DNA of 64,000 nucleotides from NCBI GenBank assembly GCA_003339415.1, contig PDHQ01000117.1:38404-102403 (forward strand). Direction: 5' to 3'. Made by a program: the position numbers and the translations under genes. This DNA comes from Ophiocordyceps camponoti-saundersi (nom. inval.). Lineage: Eukaryota; Ascomycota; Sordariomycetes; Hypocreales; Ophiocordycipitaceae. Of the stretch, positions 39,801 to 55,400 are shown in pieces. The notes beneath the pieces were generated by a model that was given only the letters and a program-made list of their open reading frames with translations, did not search any database and was not told where the DNA came from. Within the stretch, counting starts at the first letter, position 1. The number at the start of each line of letters is the position of its first letter.

Positions 39801-42800
39801 AAGCGGTTATATAACTTAGTAACGATATCCTTAATAATACTTTACTTTAGCGCTTATCGTATCTCTTCGGATAGGATTTAGGTATACTAAATAAGGGCCG
39901 ATCTTTATAGATATTAAGTTTATATTTTACGTACCGGGATCTCGCTATAAGTCCTCGTAAAATACTAAAGCTTATCGCTAAATATAAATACGTATATATA
40001 AGTAGTTAACTTACCGTTTAATAATATATTAATATTAGTAATATCTCTCTTATCTAAATTAAAAAAGCCGATATCCGTTAAGCGTAGGGTAATTATAACG
40101 CTTACGGCTAATATACTTAGGGTAGATCGCGAGTTATTACGGATATTATAAATAGCTTTTACTATTAGGGATACTATATTTTAGTTATTTTCCTTAAATA
40201 TATAAGCAATTATTTATATAGTAAGATTAGCTATAAGTAATATTTTTAGGGTATTTAATAGGTCCAGTATAAGCGTAGCACCCGGGGTAGGTCCGGAGCC
40301 TCTAGCGTGGCCTCTAAGTAGGCCGGTAAATATCTTAACCTACTTTACTTTCTATATACGTTTAAGGAATAGTAATAGCGTACGCTAAAGTTTAATATTA
40401 ATACGAAATTACTTTACGGCGTTTACGAGATATAATATAAGTAACTCTAAGCGTAGTAGGTTTAATCTTTCCGATAGCTATAAATAAAATAAGGAGGAGG
40501 TAGATAACGGTAAGCGAGCTTAAGTAAGGTCCGTAGCCTCGGTTATATCTCGGAGTAAGTTACTAATAATCGTGCCTAGTATCCGTAAGCGTCGGGCTAG
40601 TATATCGTAAAGAAAGATATTATAGAGTAGGTACTAGGCTTATTTTTTCTAAAACGTAACTACCTATCTTAATATTACGGGGGAGGTTACTTACTCGACT
40701 AGCTAGTAGTTAGGGTCTAGTCTAAGGAATATAGCGGAGATACGTATAATATCCGTTCGATCCTTTTCGTCGATAGCGTCGTAAAGTATAATACCGTATT
40801 ATAATAAGCTACTAAGTAATAGTTATAGTTAATAAGCTTATAATTATAGTATATCTAATAGTAGTAATATAGGGCTACTAATAGCTACTAATACCTTATA
40901 TACCTTAACGGCTAATATACGATAGGTATAGTTATAGTTAGTAGGAAGAGACGGGCAGAAATAAGGGAATAGGGGCTCCCCCGGGGCGAACGATAAGTAG
41001 AATTACTACTAACTATATAGTAGCACGATAAGTATAGGATATAATAATCTTATATTATATAGGGAGAGCCCTATATAGCCCGAGCTAAGCTAATATATAT
41101 ATAGATAGGCGTGTCACGTGCACACGCACGTGGCCTACGGCCACATTTATAGCCTGTGTGGTGATGCATGATAAGTAACTTTTGGGCTACGACTAGTAGG
41201 CTCAGAAAATGGAGGCACTTCCGGAGAGATGCTCAGATGATGGGTCTATAAGGCTATAATCACTGATTGCCGGATATTCCCCGGCCCGTCATATCGTTCC
41301 CACCCGCAGTGACTCCACCTCAGCTTCTCATGAGCTCGCATCGCCAACGGAAAAAAAAGAGGCTTCGGTTCCTTCGCGCGTCATCATGCTCCGCCGCCTC
41401 ACCGCCCGCCGTCCGCTCCCTCTACACACTAGACATCTGCCCCAATCTCACACCGCAACGCTTCTCCCCATCTACGCTCGCCAATGCAACAGCTCCTCCG
41501 CCGACGACCATGATGGCAAGAACCAACAGAACGCCCCCTCCATGACCTCCGCTGAGCGCTCCGTCGCTTCCCTCCTAACCTCCAAGCTCTCTCCCACCAA
41601 GCTTCTCGTGCAGGATATCTCTGGCGGCTGCGGCACAATGTACGCCATTCACATCGCCTCGCCCCTCTTCCGCGGTCACTCCCTTCTCAAACAGCAGCGC
41701 ATGGTCAACATGGCCCTCGGCGACCTCGTCAAGTCCTGGCACGGTTTGCAGCTTCGTACTTCTGTTCCCGAAGACGACGGTGCCATAAAGTCGTAAGCGA
41801 GACTGTCGCTGTGCGGGTGGTGCAGCCTCGTGAGCTTGCGCCTTACTTCTGGTATCCATTAGCCTCATCCTCATCACTTCTCCCTCTACTTGTTCTGCGC
41901 GGAACCACGGAGACTCAACACCTCGCCCTTCATGTACGATGCTATTGTACTCCAGGTATTAGAAGTGCGATAAATGATGACCTTGGTCGACCCAGCTTCA
42001 ATGGACTTCTCATGTGTTCAGAGGGCAACCTCCGAGAAGATGAGAAACATCAGACTCGTCCCAAGAGGAAGCGGCCATTAGCAAGCTCATCTCTCCCTTC
42101 CATCTTTCGTCGTAGCATGGAGTGAAGCTCGCAGAAAAACAATCAATTAATTCCAGGACGTCCCCGGCATCTTTCTTCCCCTCTACACCATCTCGGTTTT
42201 GTACACCTATGCGAACCAAAACAAAAGCGACCAACAAAGCCAACATCGTCCTTAGCCCTTGAGGTACTTGAGCATCGCCTCTCTCTCCTCCGTCGGCATC
42301 ACCCGCAGCACCTCGCGCACTCCCTTCCATCCAGCATCCTTATGGCTGCGCACCGCATCCGACACCTCGGCCGACACCTTGTCCGCTTTGAGAGCCTCCA
42401 CCTTCTCGCCAATCGACTTGCGCTCCTTCTCATACCACTCCGCCACCTCCCGGTCGTTGTGACCCCAGCGCGTGATGCCGGACCAGCTCTCCAGTAGCAA
42501 CAGGTTCCTTGCCCGCGCCTCGGCCGTCTTGGCCTGGTTCGGCTCCTTACTGGCCGTGTTGCCTCCGACTGCCATGCGCTTCAGGATGTATTCCTCGTTG
42601 AGCCTACGACGCAGCCGCCAGTAGAAGAAGCGTCGCGCGTTAATCCACGACAGCGAGTCTCGAATGGCACCCTTTGCCTTCATCCGCCCGGCCCGGTCGT
42701 GCAAGTCGGCGAACTGCACCGCGATCTGCGCGTAGACCGGTAGAAGCATCTTCTCCCGAACAACAATCTTCTTCTTCACCTCGGCCGATTCCTCCGCAGT

Positions 42801-45800
42801 CAGGCTCTTGTCATCGAGCCTTCGCTTGAGACCCGCGTAGGTCGGATCCAATCGCGTCATCGTCTCCAACTGCTTTTCCTTTCGGAACTTGATGCCGATC
42901 ATACCTTCAGGCTCCAGCACGCCACCTCTGGCTTCGACGTCGGCGTACATCTCCATAACAGTCGGGTTGATCGTCGGGTCGACAACGACCCACGAACCAC
43001 CTCGCAGCTCTCCGAAAGGAGGAACGTACACGAAGATGGGCTGTTCAAACTTCACCAGCGCATCGACAATGTACGAACCGTATTTGAGCACTTCGTTGTA
43101 CATGTCGCGCTGGCCTCCCGAGAAGCCTCGCCAATTGGCCAAGATCATTAACGGCAGCTGCTCTCCTTTGTTGAAGTCGTTGATAGCCTGGGCCGTCTTG
43201 AAGGCCGAATTCGGATACCACACACCACCGGCCTCGTTGCTCACCTGCTCCATCGAGTCCGGATTTGCCGGGTCAGCCGGTGTAATGTTCTCCACCGACC
43301 GCGTCTCAACGGCGATGACGCCCATCGGGATGCCGCCCAGCCGCGCCCGGCCAACCACCACCGTGCGGGCCCAGCCGCCAAGTGCCTCGACGAACGAGCC
43401 CTTGTCAAATAGGCCGCTCAGGAAGCCGCCGTCCTCCTCTTCTTTGCCAGCAATCATCCAACGCACGTCATACGGCTGCTTCTGCGGCGGGCAGTACATT
43501 ATGTCGCGATCCCAATCGTCGACACTCGGACTGATAGGCACAGGGCCATTCCGCTTCTCCGGCACAAACGACATCCATTCCACAATCTTCGAGACGCCAG
43601 CGAAATCGTCGTTCGCCGTCATATGTGAAACGCCGTTGCGGTACATGATTTGGGTGCCTCCGAGCTGCAGATTGGACGTGTACACCTCGCGGCCGAGCAG
43701 GTTGTTGAGGGCCGGAGCCCCGGTCAAAATGATAGGCTGACCCTCAATTTGCACGGCACGCTGACCCAGCCGGACGAGATATGCACCAATACCTAGCCAA
43801 CACGTTAAATATCTTTCTTACGAAAAAGAAAAATATTGCCAGGGCAAGGGGAATCGGAGGAATACTCACCGACGGAACGACAAGTAACCAGCGTCACTGT
43901 GAAAATGTCATCGTAGGCCCGGCTAGTCGCGCCGGCTATGAGACCTGATCCCCTGAGGCATTCGACACCCAGTCCGTCTTCCTGGCCGACAATGGTGACG
44001 ATCCGATGGCGTTTCTCACCACCCTCAGAAATCTCCTCGGTAACGACCTCCTTCTTGAAGCTTTGCCTCGTCTTCTCATCGAGGTACAAGTACCTGAATC
44101 CGGCCTCGTGCCTGTCGGGGTCGTTCCAGGCAACCTTGAAATGCGGAATCAGTTCCTCGGCCAGGCCCAGGCGCGCACCAGAGTTTGCAGAGAGATAAAT
44201 GCGAGGGATTCCCAGGCGTCGGGCGAGCTCGGTGCACTTGTAAAAGAAGTTGTCCTCCTTGGGACCGAAGGATCCGATCTTGTACGTGATATCATTTGCG
44301 ATGACAACGAAGCGTCGGCCAGCGGGATATTCAGGGGTGTGAGCTCTGAATATCCAGCCCACCATACCACAGGTATTCGTGCCGGGTTCTCTGTTAACCT
44401 CATCGAGATTCTCCTGCTCGTCGAGAACGAGCTCGGTAAAGGTGATGCACTCGCCAATCTTGGGCCGCTGCGACGCGAGCGCAGGCTGATTTTCGACTGC
44501 TTTCACCCAGCTATTCTGGATTGCCTGACGGAAGAGCTCCGGGAAGTCATAGACGTATTGGGTGCCCATCAGATGAGCCTTATACCTCTTGGGCTGCAGG
44601 GCGTTCTTGGTTGCATAAGGGGTCGAGACGGAGAGCAAGTGAAGCGGGCCCTTTTCCTTGGTACCCCCGATGCTGTGGAAAAGCCATTCGCCCTTCTCCG
44701 ACTTGCGCTCCGCGTACATGTCGACGTCGACGATGTAGCCCGACGTGTTAGTGACGACAACACGGAGGGGGTATGGGGTGCTGGTCGTCGGATCCGTGCA
44801 AATGATTCGAATCTCAACCTGAGCCACGCGCAGCCGCCAACCTCTGGGGCCAAAGCGATCCAGGAAGCCCTGCAGGCTCTTTTCGACCTGCTGTGGGTCC
44901 AGCTGGAAGACCGGAGTGAAGTTCATAAAGATGTGGTTCAAATCCGATGAGTTGTTGCCGATAATTTCCAGCGCGTCGAATATGTCATTGATGACGCGGT
45001 CTGCCTCGGAGATGAGGTATTCGGCCGTCGGAATCTCGTCGCGAAGACGACCTGGTCGGATGACGGCGCGGGTGAAATAACGTTTGTCTGTGTCGACGGC
45101 CTTGCCAATTGCCTCATACACATGAATGTTCTTGTTCTGTGTGAAGACAGGCTTGATGTTGAATTTCGTGAGGCGACCAAGCTCAAGCTGGAAGGCCAAG
45201 GCTGGCTCACTGTGACGAATGCTATCGTCCTCCTCATACTCGGGACCGCGGAACGTGTAGTATCCAGGATACGAGCCGTCGCTGTGTCCACAAATGAAGG
45301 TGAGGCGACGAACGCCGCGCGCGAGCATGTCGCTCTTGAACTGCTCGACAACGGGCAGGATGCGCGACATGATCTCCTCATCATCGCGTGTCTCGGCGTC
45401 CCGCACGGCGATGTTGATGACGGCAGACAGCTCGTCGCCCTTCTTGACGTCTTGCTTGATGGCGGACGAGGGTTTCCGTTTGCCGTTGAGCTCAGCAAGG
45501 ATATTTGTGCCGTTGTTCTGTTTCTTCTGCTTGTTGTGAACGGCGAGCGTCTCAAGCGCCTTCTGGATGACATCCTCGGCATCATCCAAATATCTGCAGG
45601 GTGCGATGATGCCTTTCCGCGTCGGCTCCTCGTCCCACTTGCTGCTGAGATACGACATATCGCTAATGGACGAAATGCGATTCATAAAGGGCCTGGAACT
45701 GGCGGACGATACGGGCGTGCCCGGCGTCGATGGTGCAGCGGACAAAAGCGGCAGGCCAAACTCGGACTGGCCCAGCTTGCGCAGCTGGAAATCCCAAGAG

Positions 45801-48800
45801 ACGAAAAGGGGCAGGTCGGACTCGTCGTTGTGATACTCTATCTGCTGCAGTACGTACGCGCGGTACGAGCGGCGGACGTAAACCTCTAGGGCAGCCAGTG
45901 CGACCCACGGATCCTCGTGGGCGAAAAAGAGAGGGAGAACGTCGAAGACGGTGTACTTGGAGTCGACCACCTCCTTGATGACGTCGAGGTTGGGCTCGCG
46001 GTGGTCCCAGCCACTTTCGCCGTAACGGGACTCAACGACCGACGACCTGAGGATATGCTCCAGCTGTGCGGTTCGCTCCTCCAGCGACGGCAGTGAGCAC
46101 TGGATCATAATCTCACGAGCCTTAAGTGACACCTTAGAAGTCGGCCGCGAGGAGAGCTCCGTCAGCTTGCGAAGAGAGTCACGCAGGTATTTGCCAATGT
46201 TGCCGACATTGGGTCTGTTTGGTCGGTACTCGTCGAGGATGGCGAGCATGAGCGAGCTCTTGGCGCTGACGCGGCTGTGCGAGAGCACGATTTGCAGAAC
46301 CTTGTTGATGTTGTCCTTGTTCTGATCGCGCAGCTTGAGCACGACGGCTTCCTCTTGCACCTGGCCGACGAAGAGCTTCTCGACGTCCCAGTATGTCTCC
46401 AGCAGGCTGTCGATGAAGTTGAGCTCGCGAACTTTCTGGCCATCGGCGTACTGCGTGAGGATATCGGTCAGGGGGGTTAAGGTGACCTTGAGAAGATCCG
46501 CGTCGGCGTCGGCGACACTCTCCTCCATGAACTTGTGGAGGGCCTTGATCAAAGTCCTCGCGGGAAACTCGGCATGTCGCGCCCTCGCCCGCTCCACGAT
46601 CTGGACAAACTGAGCGTCAAGTTTCTGCGGCATGCGCGCATGCAGAGCGGAGAAGCAGGCGTTCCATTCGCTGTAGGGTAACTCTGGGTTTCTCAAAACC
46701 TCGATAAGCTCCTTGAGGGCGGGGGCCATGATGACAGAATTGTCGTAGCCCATCAGGATGTTTTTGATGATGTCGCGCAGGACGCTAAAGCGCTGAGCAG
46801 GCTTGCTGCCGACAACGACCGGCTCCCCATAGGCCGGGAGCTTATCAACGAAGGCCTGAGCCTGTTTGACGCGGCTTGGATCGTCGAGAGCGAGGATGCC
46901 CAGAATGTCGCCGGCCTCGAGAGTGGAGCCAGGTTGTTTGATGAGCTGAACGATGCCATCCTCTTGGGCGATGAGCGGCATGTACATCTTCATGACTTCC
47001 ACCTCCGCGAAAGTCTGACCCGCCTTGACGTGAGACCCGTTCTCAACTGTGTACTTGACAAGCTTTCCGGGACTCGGCGACCGCAACTGGGTTGGGTCGT
47101 TCTCCTGCTCCAAGAGACAGGTCTTGCTATCGACTGACAGCCGAGTAGCTCCAACCTCTTCTTTCCAATAGACGTTGTGGCTGTGTCCATCAAGAAGAAT
47201 GAGAAGGCCGCCGTCGCTGAGGGCGCGGACGCCGACGGAGCATTTGGAGCCGTTGATGAAGAGATGATAGCTGTCGGCACTAGCGCGGGTGGCGGTGAAT
47301 TTGTACCGGAATCCCTCATAGATGAAGTCGATGGTGAAGACAGTCTTGAGGATCTCCTTGGACGGCACCTGGCCTTTCTCGAGACCGGAGCGATACTCGG
47401 CCAGGCAGGCTTCGCTGGCAATGTGGGCCTTTGTGGTGGCGCCACAGACGACGGCAAGCATCGGATCAGGGCGCTCGGCGGTCAGCCTCCGGGAGATGAG
47501 CTCATCGAGCCATCCGGTCGAGATGGTGTTTTCCTCGAAATCTTCCGTCTCAAGCAGCTTGATGAGGTACTCGACAGTGGTGCGGAAGTCGCCGCGGATG
47601 CTAAGCTCCTTGAGGGCCACAACCATGTGCTTCCGCGAAGCCTGACGATTTTCGCCATAGGCAAAGATGTGGCCAAACTGACTGTCCGAAAAGCTGTGGA
47701 TGCCGCCCTGAGTGCCGACGGAGAAGTAGCCCCAAACATTTGAGCTGCTCCTGAAGTTGAGCTCGTGCATGACACCATTGGATGGCTTGAAGCCCTCGCC
47801 CGGGTCCTCGGACGTGATGCGACAGGCGGTGGTGTGACCTGTTGGTGTGGGGCGCCGCTGAGACTGAGAGGTGCCGTGCTGCTTGAACTCGAAGTCGATG
47901 GCGCTCGAGGCCTTGGGGTCGACGCCATAGAGTAGCCTGATGTCACGGATACGGTGAAGTGGAAGACCCATGGCGATCTGGAGCTGGGCGGCAGGCAGAT
48001 TGACGCCGCTAACCATTTCGGTCGTCGGGTGCTCAACTTGGAGACGAGGGTTGAGCTCGAGGAAGTAGAACTTATCGTCCGCATGCGAGTACAAGTACTC
48101 AACAGTGCCGGCGGAAACGTAGCCGACTAGCTTGCCGAGACGGACGGCAGCATCCTCCATTGCCTTGAACGTGTCGGCCTTGGCGATTGTTACAGGAGCT
48201 TCCTCGATGATCTTTTGATGACGCCTCTGAACGGAACAGTCACGGCCGAACAAAGATATGTTGTTGCCGTACTGATCAGCCAGTAGCTGAACTTCAAGAT
48301 GGCGCGCATTGCCAGCAAGCTTCATGATGAAGATGGGCGAGCCGGGAATCTCGCTGGCAGCAGCCTTGTATAGAGCTTCAAACTCGTCCTCGTTGGTGGC
48401 CTTGCGGATGCCCTTACCGCCGCCTCCTTCGGATGCTTTGATCATGACGGGAAAGCCGATCTCCTTTGCCTTTGCCAAGCCTTCCTGCCAGGTGGTAACG
48501 CAGCCCTTGGCATACACATCATCGGGAACCGTGACAATACCCTTGGCGTCTATGTCAACCGCGTTGACGCCCGTGCCAGACCAGGGGATACAAGGCACGT
48601 GAGCGTGCTGGGCGACTATGGTGGATGAGATTTTATCGCCAAGTGACCTCATGGCAGATCCTGGGGGGCCGATGAAGACAATTTTGTTGGGGGATGCTGC
48701 TAGCGACTCAGGGAGCTTGGGATTCTCGGAGGCGTGGCCCCTACGAAGAAGAGAATTCGTCAGCGGCACCAATGAAGAGGTGGGCAGGATGTAATCACCA

Positions 48801-51800
48801 GCCGGCCCAGACGGCATGAACGTTCATTCGTTCGGCGATGTCGACGATCAGCTCCACGTTGGCGTAGTTGTGGTTGTTGGTGCCGCCAGGGACTTCGACG
48901 TAATGGTCGGCCATGCGGATGTAGTCAGCGTTGGCCTGTAAATCTTCGGGAGTAGCCATGACGGTGAAGTGGATGGCACGTTCATCGCCGAACGTCTCGT
49001 ATGCCCATTTTCGAACAGAGCGGATCTCCTTGACCGCCGCGATGCCATTGTTGGCGATGAGAACCTGCGGAGGAGTGAGCAGATGCTAGCAATGGTAGGC
49101 CGTAGAAGTGGGCTCACATTGGTGATGACGGTATGGCCATCGTTCTGAGCAACAAAGTCTTTGACCTTGCCAGCCGGGGCATTGGCAAGGGCATTGCCGC
49201 CGATAAAGTGGTCTGCCACAGCGTGCTTCTCTGCGGAGGTGGCCTTGCCGTTGGAGACTGGTACCGTCCGCCCATTGGCACCGTTTGTGGCGCCAGGCGT
49301 CGCTTGCACCATGATCGGTGGGCGAATGCGTTGTGTAGGAGTAGAGGGTTGGAGAGGAGAGGGATGGAATGGACAAGCGAGAAGCTATGACAGAGCTGGC
49401 AGGCCCAGAGATGAGGTCATATGACGCCGGAGATGGAGCTCGAAAGGAGCCAACTGAAGGAACAGATGATGTTCGTGTGCCGCGTCGCTGGCCCTTGAGG
49501 CAAAGGGGGCAGAAGGCGACGCGGACGGAAAATGATTCGAAGAGGGAGAGGTCGTGAGAAGGGTGAAAAAGTTGGGCGAGGGGGGAGAGGAGTGCATGTC
49601 AGAGACGTAATACATAAAGGTATGAGTAGGAGGTAGAAGACAGGCAGGATTACCAAGAGTAAGTATAGTAAGCCAAGCCACACATCCCCTGGTGTGTAAA
49701 AAGCAGCGAAACTTCATGCTAGCGTAAATCTGTTGGGGTCAGAAGCTGGGCCCCCGCGGACGCAGATAAGTGAGTAGATAGTACCCAGTCTTTGGTGGAG
49801 ATTACATGCTCTAGCCTCGTCCAGAGTACACCGGGAGAGCTGGAGACGGGCCGGCAGAGGACACGGCGCAGAAGATAGCAGCTACTTGTACCGTCCTCTG
49901 CGACGGAAACGGCACAGTACGAATCTCGTGACAACACGCCACCCTCGAGCCAGCTGGTTGATGTAGCAGCAGCCAGCAGGTACATGCATACGTGCAGGCG
50001 GGGACTGGAGAGAGAAACGAATATGCCATTGCGATGTTCTTTTGAGAGCCATTATTTTCCCCCCAGCTGAAGCGTGTCTTCCATCGCCAGCAAGAAATCT
50101 GTGTTATGTATGTATCCGTACATTACATAGTACCTACACACACACAATGATGAACGAACACACGGAGCGGAGCCAGGGGCGGCAGGCAGAAAGTGTCATC
50201 GAAGGCTAATACGTCGTATGCATGTCCGGATGCATCGCAAGCACCGCCGCCACGGGCTAAGGGCGCTGGCTGACACCTCTCCATCCCGTCTCCCGACGGA
50301 ACCCTTCCTTACGATTGCTATTAAGAATCACTCATGGTCAGGCCTTCCACTTCCTCTACGCCCGGTCGTCGACGGCGCCACGGCGGGCACTATAACAGTC
50401 TGTAAGCAGGATCGTGTGTGCCCGTGGGCCCGCCCTCTTCGTACCTCGACAGCTTGCCTCCTCAATTTAGGCTGTTAGAGAAAGACCTCAAGTCTGAGTT
50501 TTCTCCGCCGTAATCGCATTGCAGTAGAAGTTGTTGTTTAGCTTCAAGCAGGGACGACTGTGTGGTCAGTGGTCACACTCGAACAGAACTTTATTAAGTC
50601 TTGGTCGTGAGAGGCTGGAAGGTGTCACAGGCTCGCAGCTACCTACCTCTACTATCCGTACACACATGTGTATACATAGGTATGTACCTACCAGTCTTCC
50701 GTGGCAGTTTGACTAGGTATAGTATCCGTACCTCCGGTTGAGATGATATATTACCCCGACAAACCGGAGGGATTTGTCTCACATATCAGCTTCCAGATCA
50801 TCGCCCGTAAACGCTGACCTCCTCCGACAGCCCCCCTGCTCCAAAGTATTTAAACTCCCTATTTGACGTTCCAGCCGCCTTTCGGTCGGGGTTCCGGTGC
50901 TGACTAGCATCCGTTGTCGGGCGGAGTGGCAAGGCCGAGATTACATACTCGAAGACCCCTCTTGTTTATCGTCGCTAGACACAGCCAGACAGACCCCTTT
51001 GACTCTCAAGACTAATACAAAGGCATCCGGGCGTGCCTCGTCCTAAGTCCTAACTACACTAATTGGTCTCGAATCCCTGCCCCGAAAGGGCCGTCTTGCA
51101 CGGAGCCATGCGGAAAACTTAATGGCACAACAAACTGGTTTCTGCCTCATTCATGAATGGCTATCTATCTCTCTAAATTTCATCGAATTCGCCACAATTC
51201 CTGCCTCTCTCCGCATATTCTGCCCCATGAGTTTCAGGATCTATATGTACATACGTATGTACATACATGTGTACAGCAGCAGAACTACCGCTGTTCATAT
51301 CTATGTTTGTAGGCTTTCGTGACAGATAGCTTGCCGGGAACGGGAGGACTTTGTCTTATGTACATACATAGGTCAGAGTTACTACCTCTTCTGAAACAAT
51401 TTGCCCTTCAATACCCAAACACCTGTCTATCGATTTCGGTGAAGCAGTACCTCCCTGTCATTGCGACGGGTCCTAAGAGTTATACTGATAGTATGTATGT
51501 ATCCGTACGTACATACAGTATGTGCTGGCAGGTAGGTAGATAGGTAGGTAGGTATGGAGTTCGGGAACTCTTTGGAGGGGGAGCAGGGGGAGAAGCGTTG
51601 GGGCACAAGGTCGTTTGACGTGGTTACTGGTTTCTGACCTGCCGGGGATAACAAGATGGTGCATTCGCCCAGAAGCATCTCTATAAAGCACCAATGTGTG
51701 TCACCGTATCCGTACAATGACTTCTATCACCTAGCCGAGTGAGCGCAACCATGTATACATATGTATGTACATACAAGTCCGTAGTACCTATACGTATGAA

Positions 51801-52295
51801 CTTCATACGAGCCCAGACAGCTCACTGATAACTTGTCTTCCATGGGTCGATATATCGGAATAGCCAAGTGCCAATCCTGCGCAAGAAGTCAGGTAAGGCT
51901 ATCAGCAGGAAACTGGAAAACCTTAGCCTCGTGTAAGCGAAACAATCAACTCATGTTCGTTTTGATGTGTATATTATACATATTATCATGTGTAATATAT
52001 TTACGGGTATGCATCAAAGTCCGACCCTGATCGGCGAGAGAGGGCAGTAATAGCGCTTTGAATGGACAAATTGAAGACTTTTTAGTATAGAAGCAGGCCT
52101 CTGTTAATAGTGGTGAAACTGAGATGTTGTCGAAGGTCCTCCATATTCCTGGATAGAATATCCCTTTGAAATGAAAAGTGGCGTCTCAGTTCGTTATGTG
52201 GACTATAGGAGTGATTCATTTTAATCAAGGCAACCCGGATAGGTAGGTAGAGGGCAGACAACCACGTAAAGCTGATTTCCAGAAACCCGCATACA

Positions 52296-52329
<34 letters not shown>

Positions 52330-52374
52330 CATACATATATACATACATACATACATATATATATACATACATAT

Positions 52375-52423
<49 letters not shown>

Positions 52424-55400
52424 GAAGGGGGCTAGGATATTTATTAACTAACTGCCTAATACTAGCTGCTAGTTCCTGCTAGGAGATATATATATACTAA
52501 ATATATATGCTAAGCATTAGTGCCTAACCGGGCTCGAACCCTAGTAAGTTATCCTTCTAATATAAGGGGTAGATATCTTATAATACCTCCCCTAAGGCCG
52601 GGTAAGCCTATCGTAACCTTATTCCTTAATATTCTAGCTACCGTAGCCTTCCTTATTCCTACCCTTATATAAATTTAGTTACTATATAAACTAACGATAT
52701 TTATTAATTAATAAGCCCTTAGTTAATCTATTTATAATTATCTTATATATTCTAACTTATTAAAGGTTAAAGAAGCCTTATTAATACCGTTAAATTATCT
52801 ATTTATAGTATATATTAATATACCTTATACGTGCTTTATTTAGAGGGTTAAGTATAGCGAGGTATATATTCTAGCTATTTATAAATATTATAATAGGTAT
52901 TCTCTATTTAACGCCGGCTTCGTTAAGAATTTAATATATCTATATCGCGGCTAGTTTTATAAGCGTAAGAGCGATAAATTTAGCCTCTATAAAGCTTATT
53001 ATAACGATTAACTATTTTTTTAATCGCTAGGTAACGGGGCTATTAGTAAGGAATATAATATATCTCGCTATTAATATACGTATTTCTTTATTATCTATAA
53101 ATAAAATATTAGAATATACTTAAAAGTATAAATTATCCTTATATTATTTACTATTTAAATTAATACTAAAACTCTTATTACTATATAGATAATATAGTAA
53201 ATATTTTATCGTAGCTTAGTATAATATTATAAAGTAGTTATTTACTTCTAATAGCTTCCTTATAGCGAATATAATATCTAGTTAAGTGCTAAGGGCTAGC
53301 TAATTTAAGCTACTTATATATTACTATTATTAGTTTAGATCTATTACGATAGCTTTATTTTTTTAATTATAAGGAATTATAAGCCTTAAGGGCTATAGCG
53401 TTTTTATTAGTAAGACGATATTATTATTAAATCTAGTAAGAAGCTTCGTTATAAAAGTTATTTAATAAACTTAAATTATATATTTTTCGCAGTCTTAATT
53501 AAACTTAAGGCTAAGGAATTCGGTAAGCTTGCTAAGATACTTTATTTCGTAAAGGTTATTAAGGATCGTAGCTTTCTAATTAATCTAAGCCTTCGTTTTA
53601 GCTATTATAAAGATATTATTAATATAAAGAAAAAGGAGGGAACTATCTTTATACTTAAAGAGGCATAACTCTAAATCTATTCGCCGAAAGCCTTATTTTA
53701 CTAAGTTTTTTATAGCCTTCTTAAACTACTAGCGTAGCGCTATATAATAGCTATAAAGTGCCTTTTTTAATCGGCAAACTTAGCTAATATTATTATTAAA
53801 TTTATAAAGCTATATAATATATATTTTTTTATTAATTTTAATATTAATAAAAGCGTTAATAATATTAAATTAAGCTTATTTAAGATCTTATATAGCGATA
53901 AGCGTAAGAAAGATTTAAAAAGATAACTAATACGCTATAATAGCGTAAAAATCTTCTATAAGTTAATTAATAAAATTATAATCTTTACGAATAACTTAGC
54001 GTACTTTAATAATAATAATATTTATACGCTAATATGCCTAATATAGCTTAGAACTATCTTATATATATTCTAGGAGTAGGAAAAACCGGAGAACTTAAAG
54101 TAAAACCCTCCCCTTAAGCGTTACCTCGGTTTAGGGCCGGACTAGGTCTATACCCGGTACTCTATACCTTAGGTAAGTCTAGTAATAATAAATAATTAAA
54201 AAGCCGATATATTCTCCGGAGCGGAGTTTATAGTAATAAGAGTACGCGTAATCTAAGTTTAGTATAAAGTCTATATAATTATTTATCTTCTTAAATATTA
54301 TTATTACTATAAACTAAATCTCCGCGCTTAATTATAGCGTTTTAAATAATCTATTTAATTAAAATTTTATTAATATAATTAAGGAATATATAAAGGTTTT
54401 ATTAGCTTATAATAAATTTTATAATAGCTAGTTTTAAAAAATAGCCTAATTATTATAGCGGAGCTACGAATAAATTTAGAAAAAAAGTTAGAAGCGGAGC
54501 TATTATATTCGCTTTCTAGCGTTTCCGCCCTAGCTATTACTAAACTTTAGTTAGCGCTAAGGGGGGAGAAAGGGTAATATATATAAAATTCTAATTTATA
54601 AATTTTTAAAGTTAGGAAGCGTAAATATCTTTCGCTTAATCTTATACCGCTTTTATCTTAAGGTAAAGTTAACTTTACTTAAGGTAAGTCCCTTAATAGA
54701 GAAAGTAATAATATAGTTTTTTTCCGTACGCTATAAAGTAAGCTAACTTACCTTTTATATATAAAAAAGCGGAGTATTAGCTATATTATAGCTTTACTAT
54801 ATAATATTTAGCGATATATTTAAGCTAGTAATATTTAAAATATTACTAAAATTAAACTTTTAGCTTATAAGGTTTTATATTAAAAATTTTCGCTTATATT
54901 ATTATACTTTTATTATAAATTTAATTTACGTTTATTATATTATTAATAATAACTATAAAGAAATTCCGCTAAGTTTTTAAATAATATCTTTTTATATATA
55001 GTTATATTACTAAAACCTTATTTAATAACTTAATTTTTTTCTAAAAAGTTTCCTTATTACCTTATTATAAAGCTTACGTTAGTACCTTTTTTATAATAAG
55101 AGTATAATTTTTATTAGTTAGGCGTGCCTTTTTTTTAAAAGTAATATAAAGCTATTTTAAATTAAACCGAAGCTTATAGATAATATTTTAGAATATTATT
55201 ATAATATCGCTACTAAGTAATTTCCTTATTATAAAAGCTTAGCTTTACTTATAAAATTTATAATTAATATTTATTATAATTACCTTAAGGCTTTAAACTT
55301 AAAATAAAATAGCGATAAAGTTAAAATAAATTATAAGCTAATATTTATATTACTTAGGAATTTATTTTTTAATAGTTTTCTTTAGTATTTTAGCTATAAT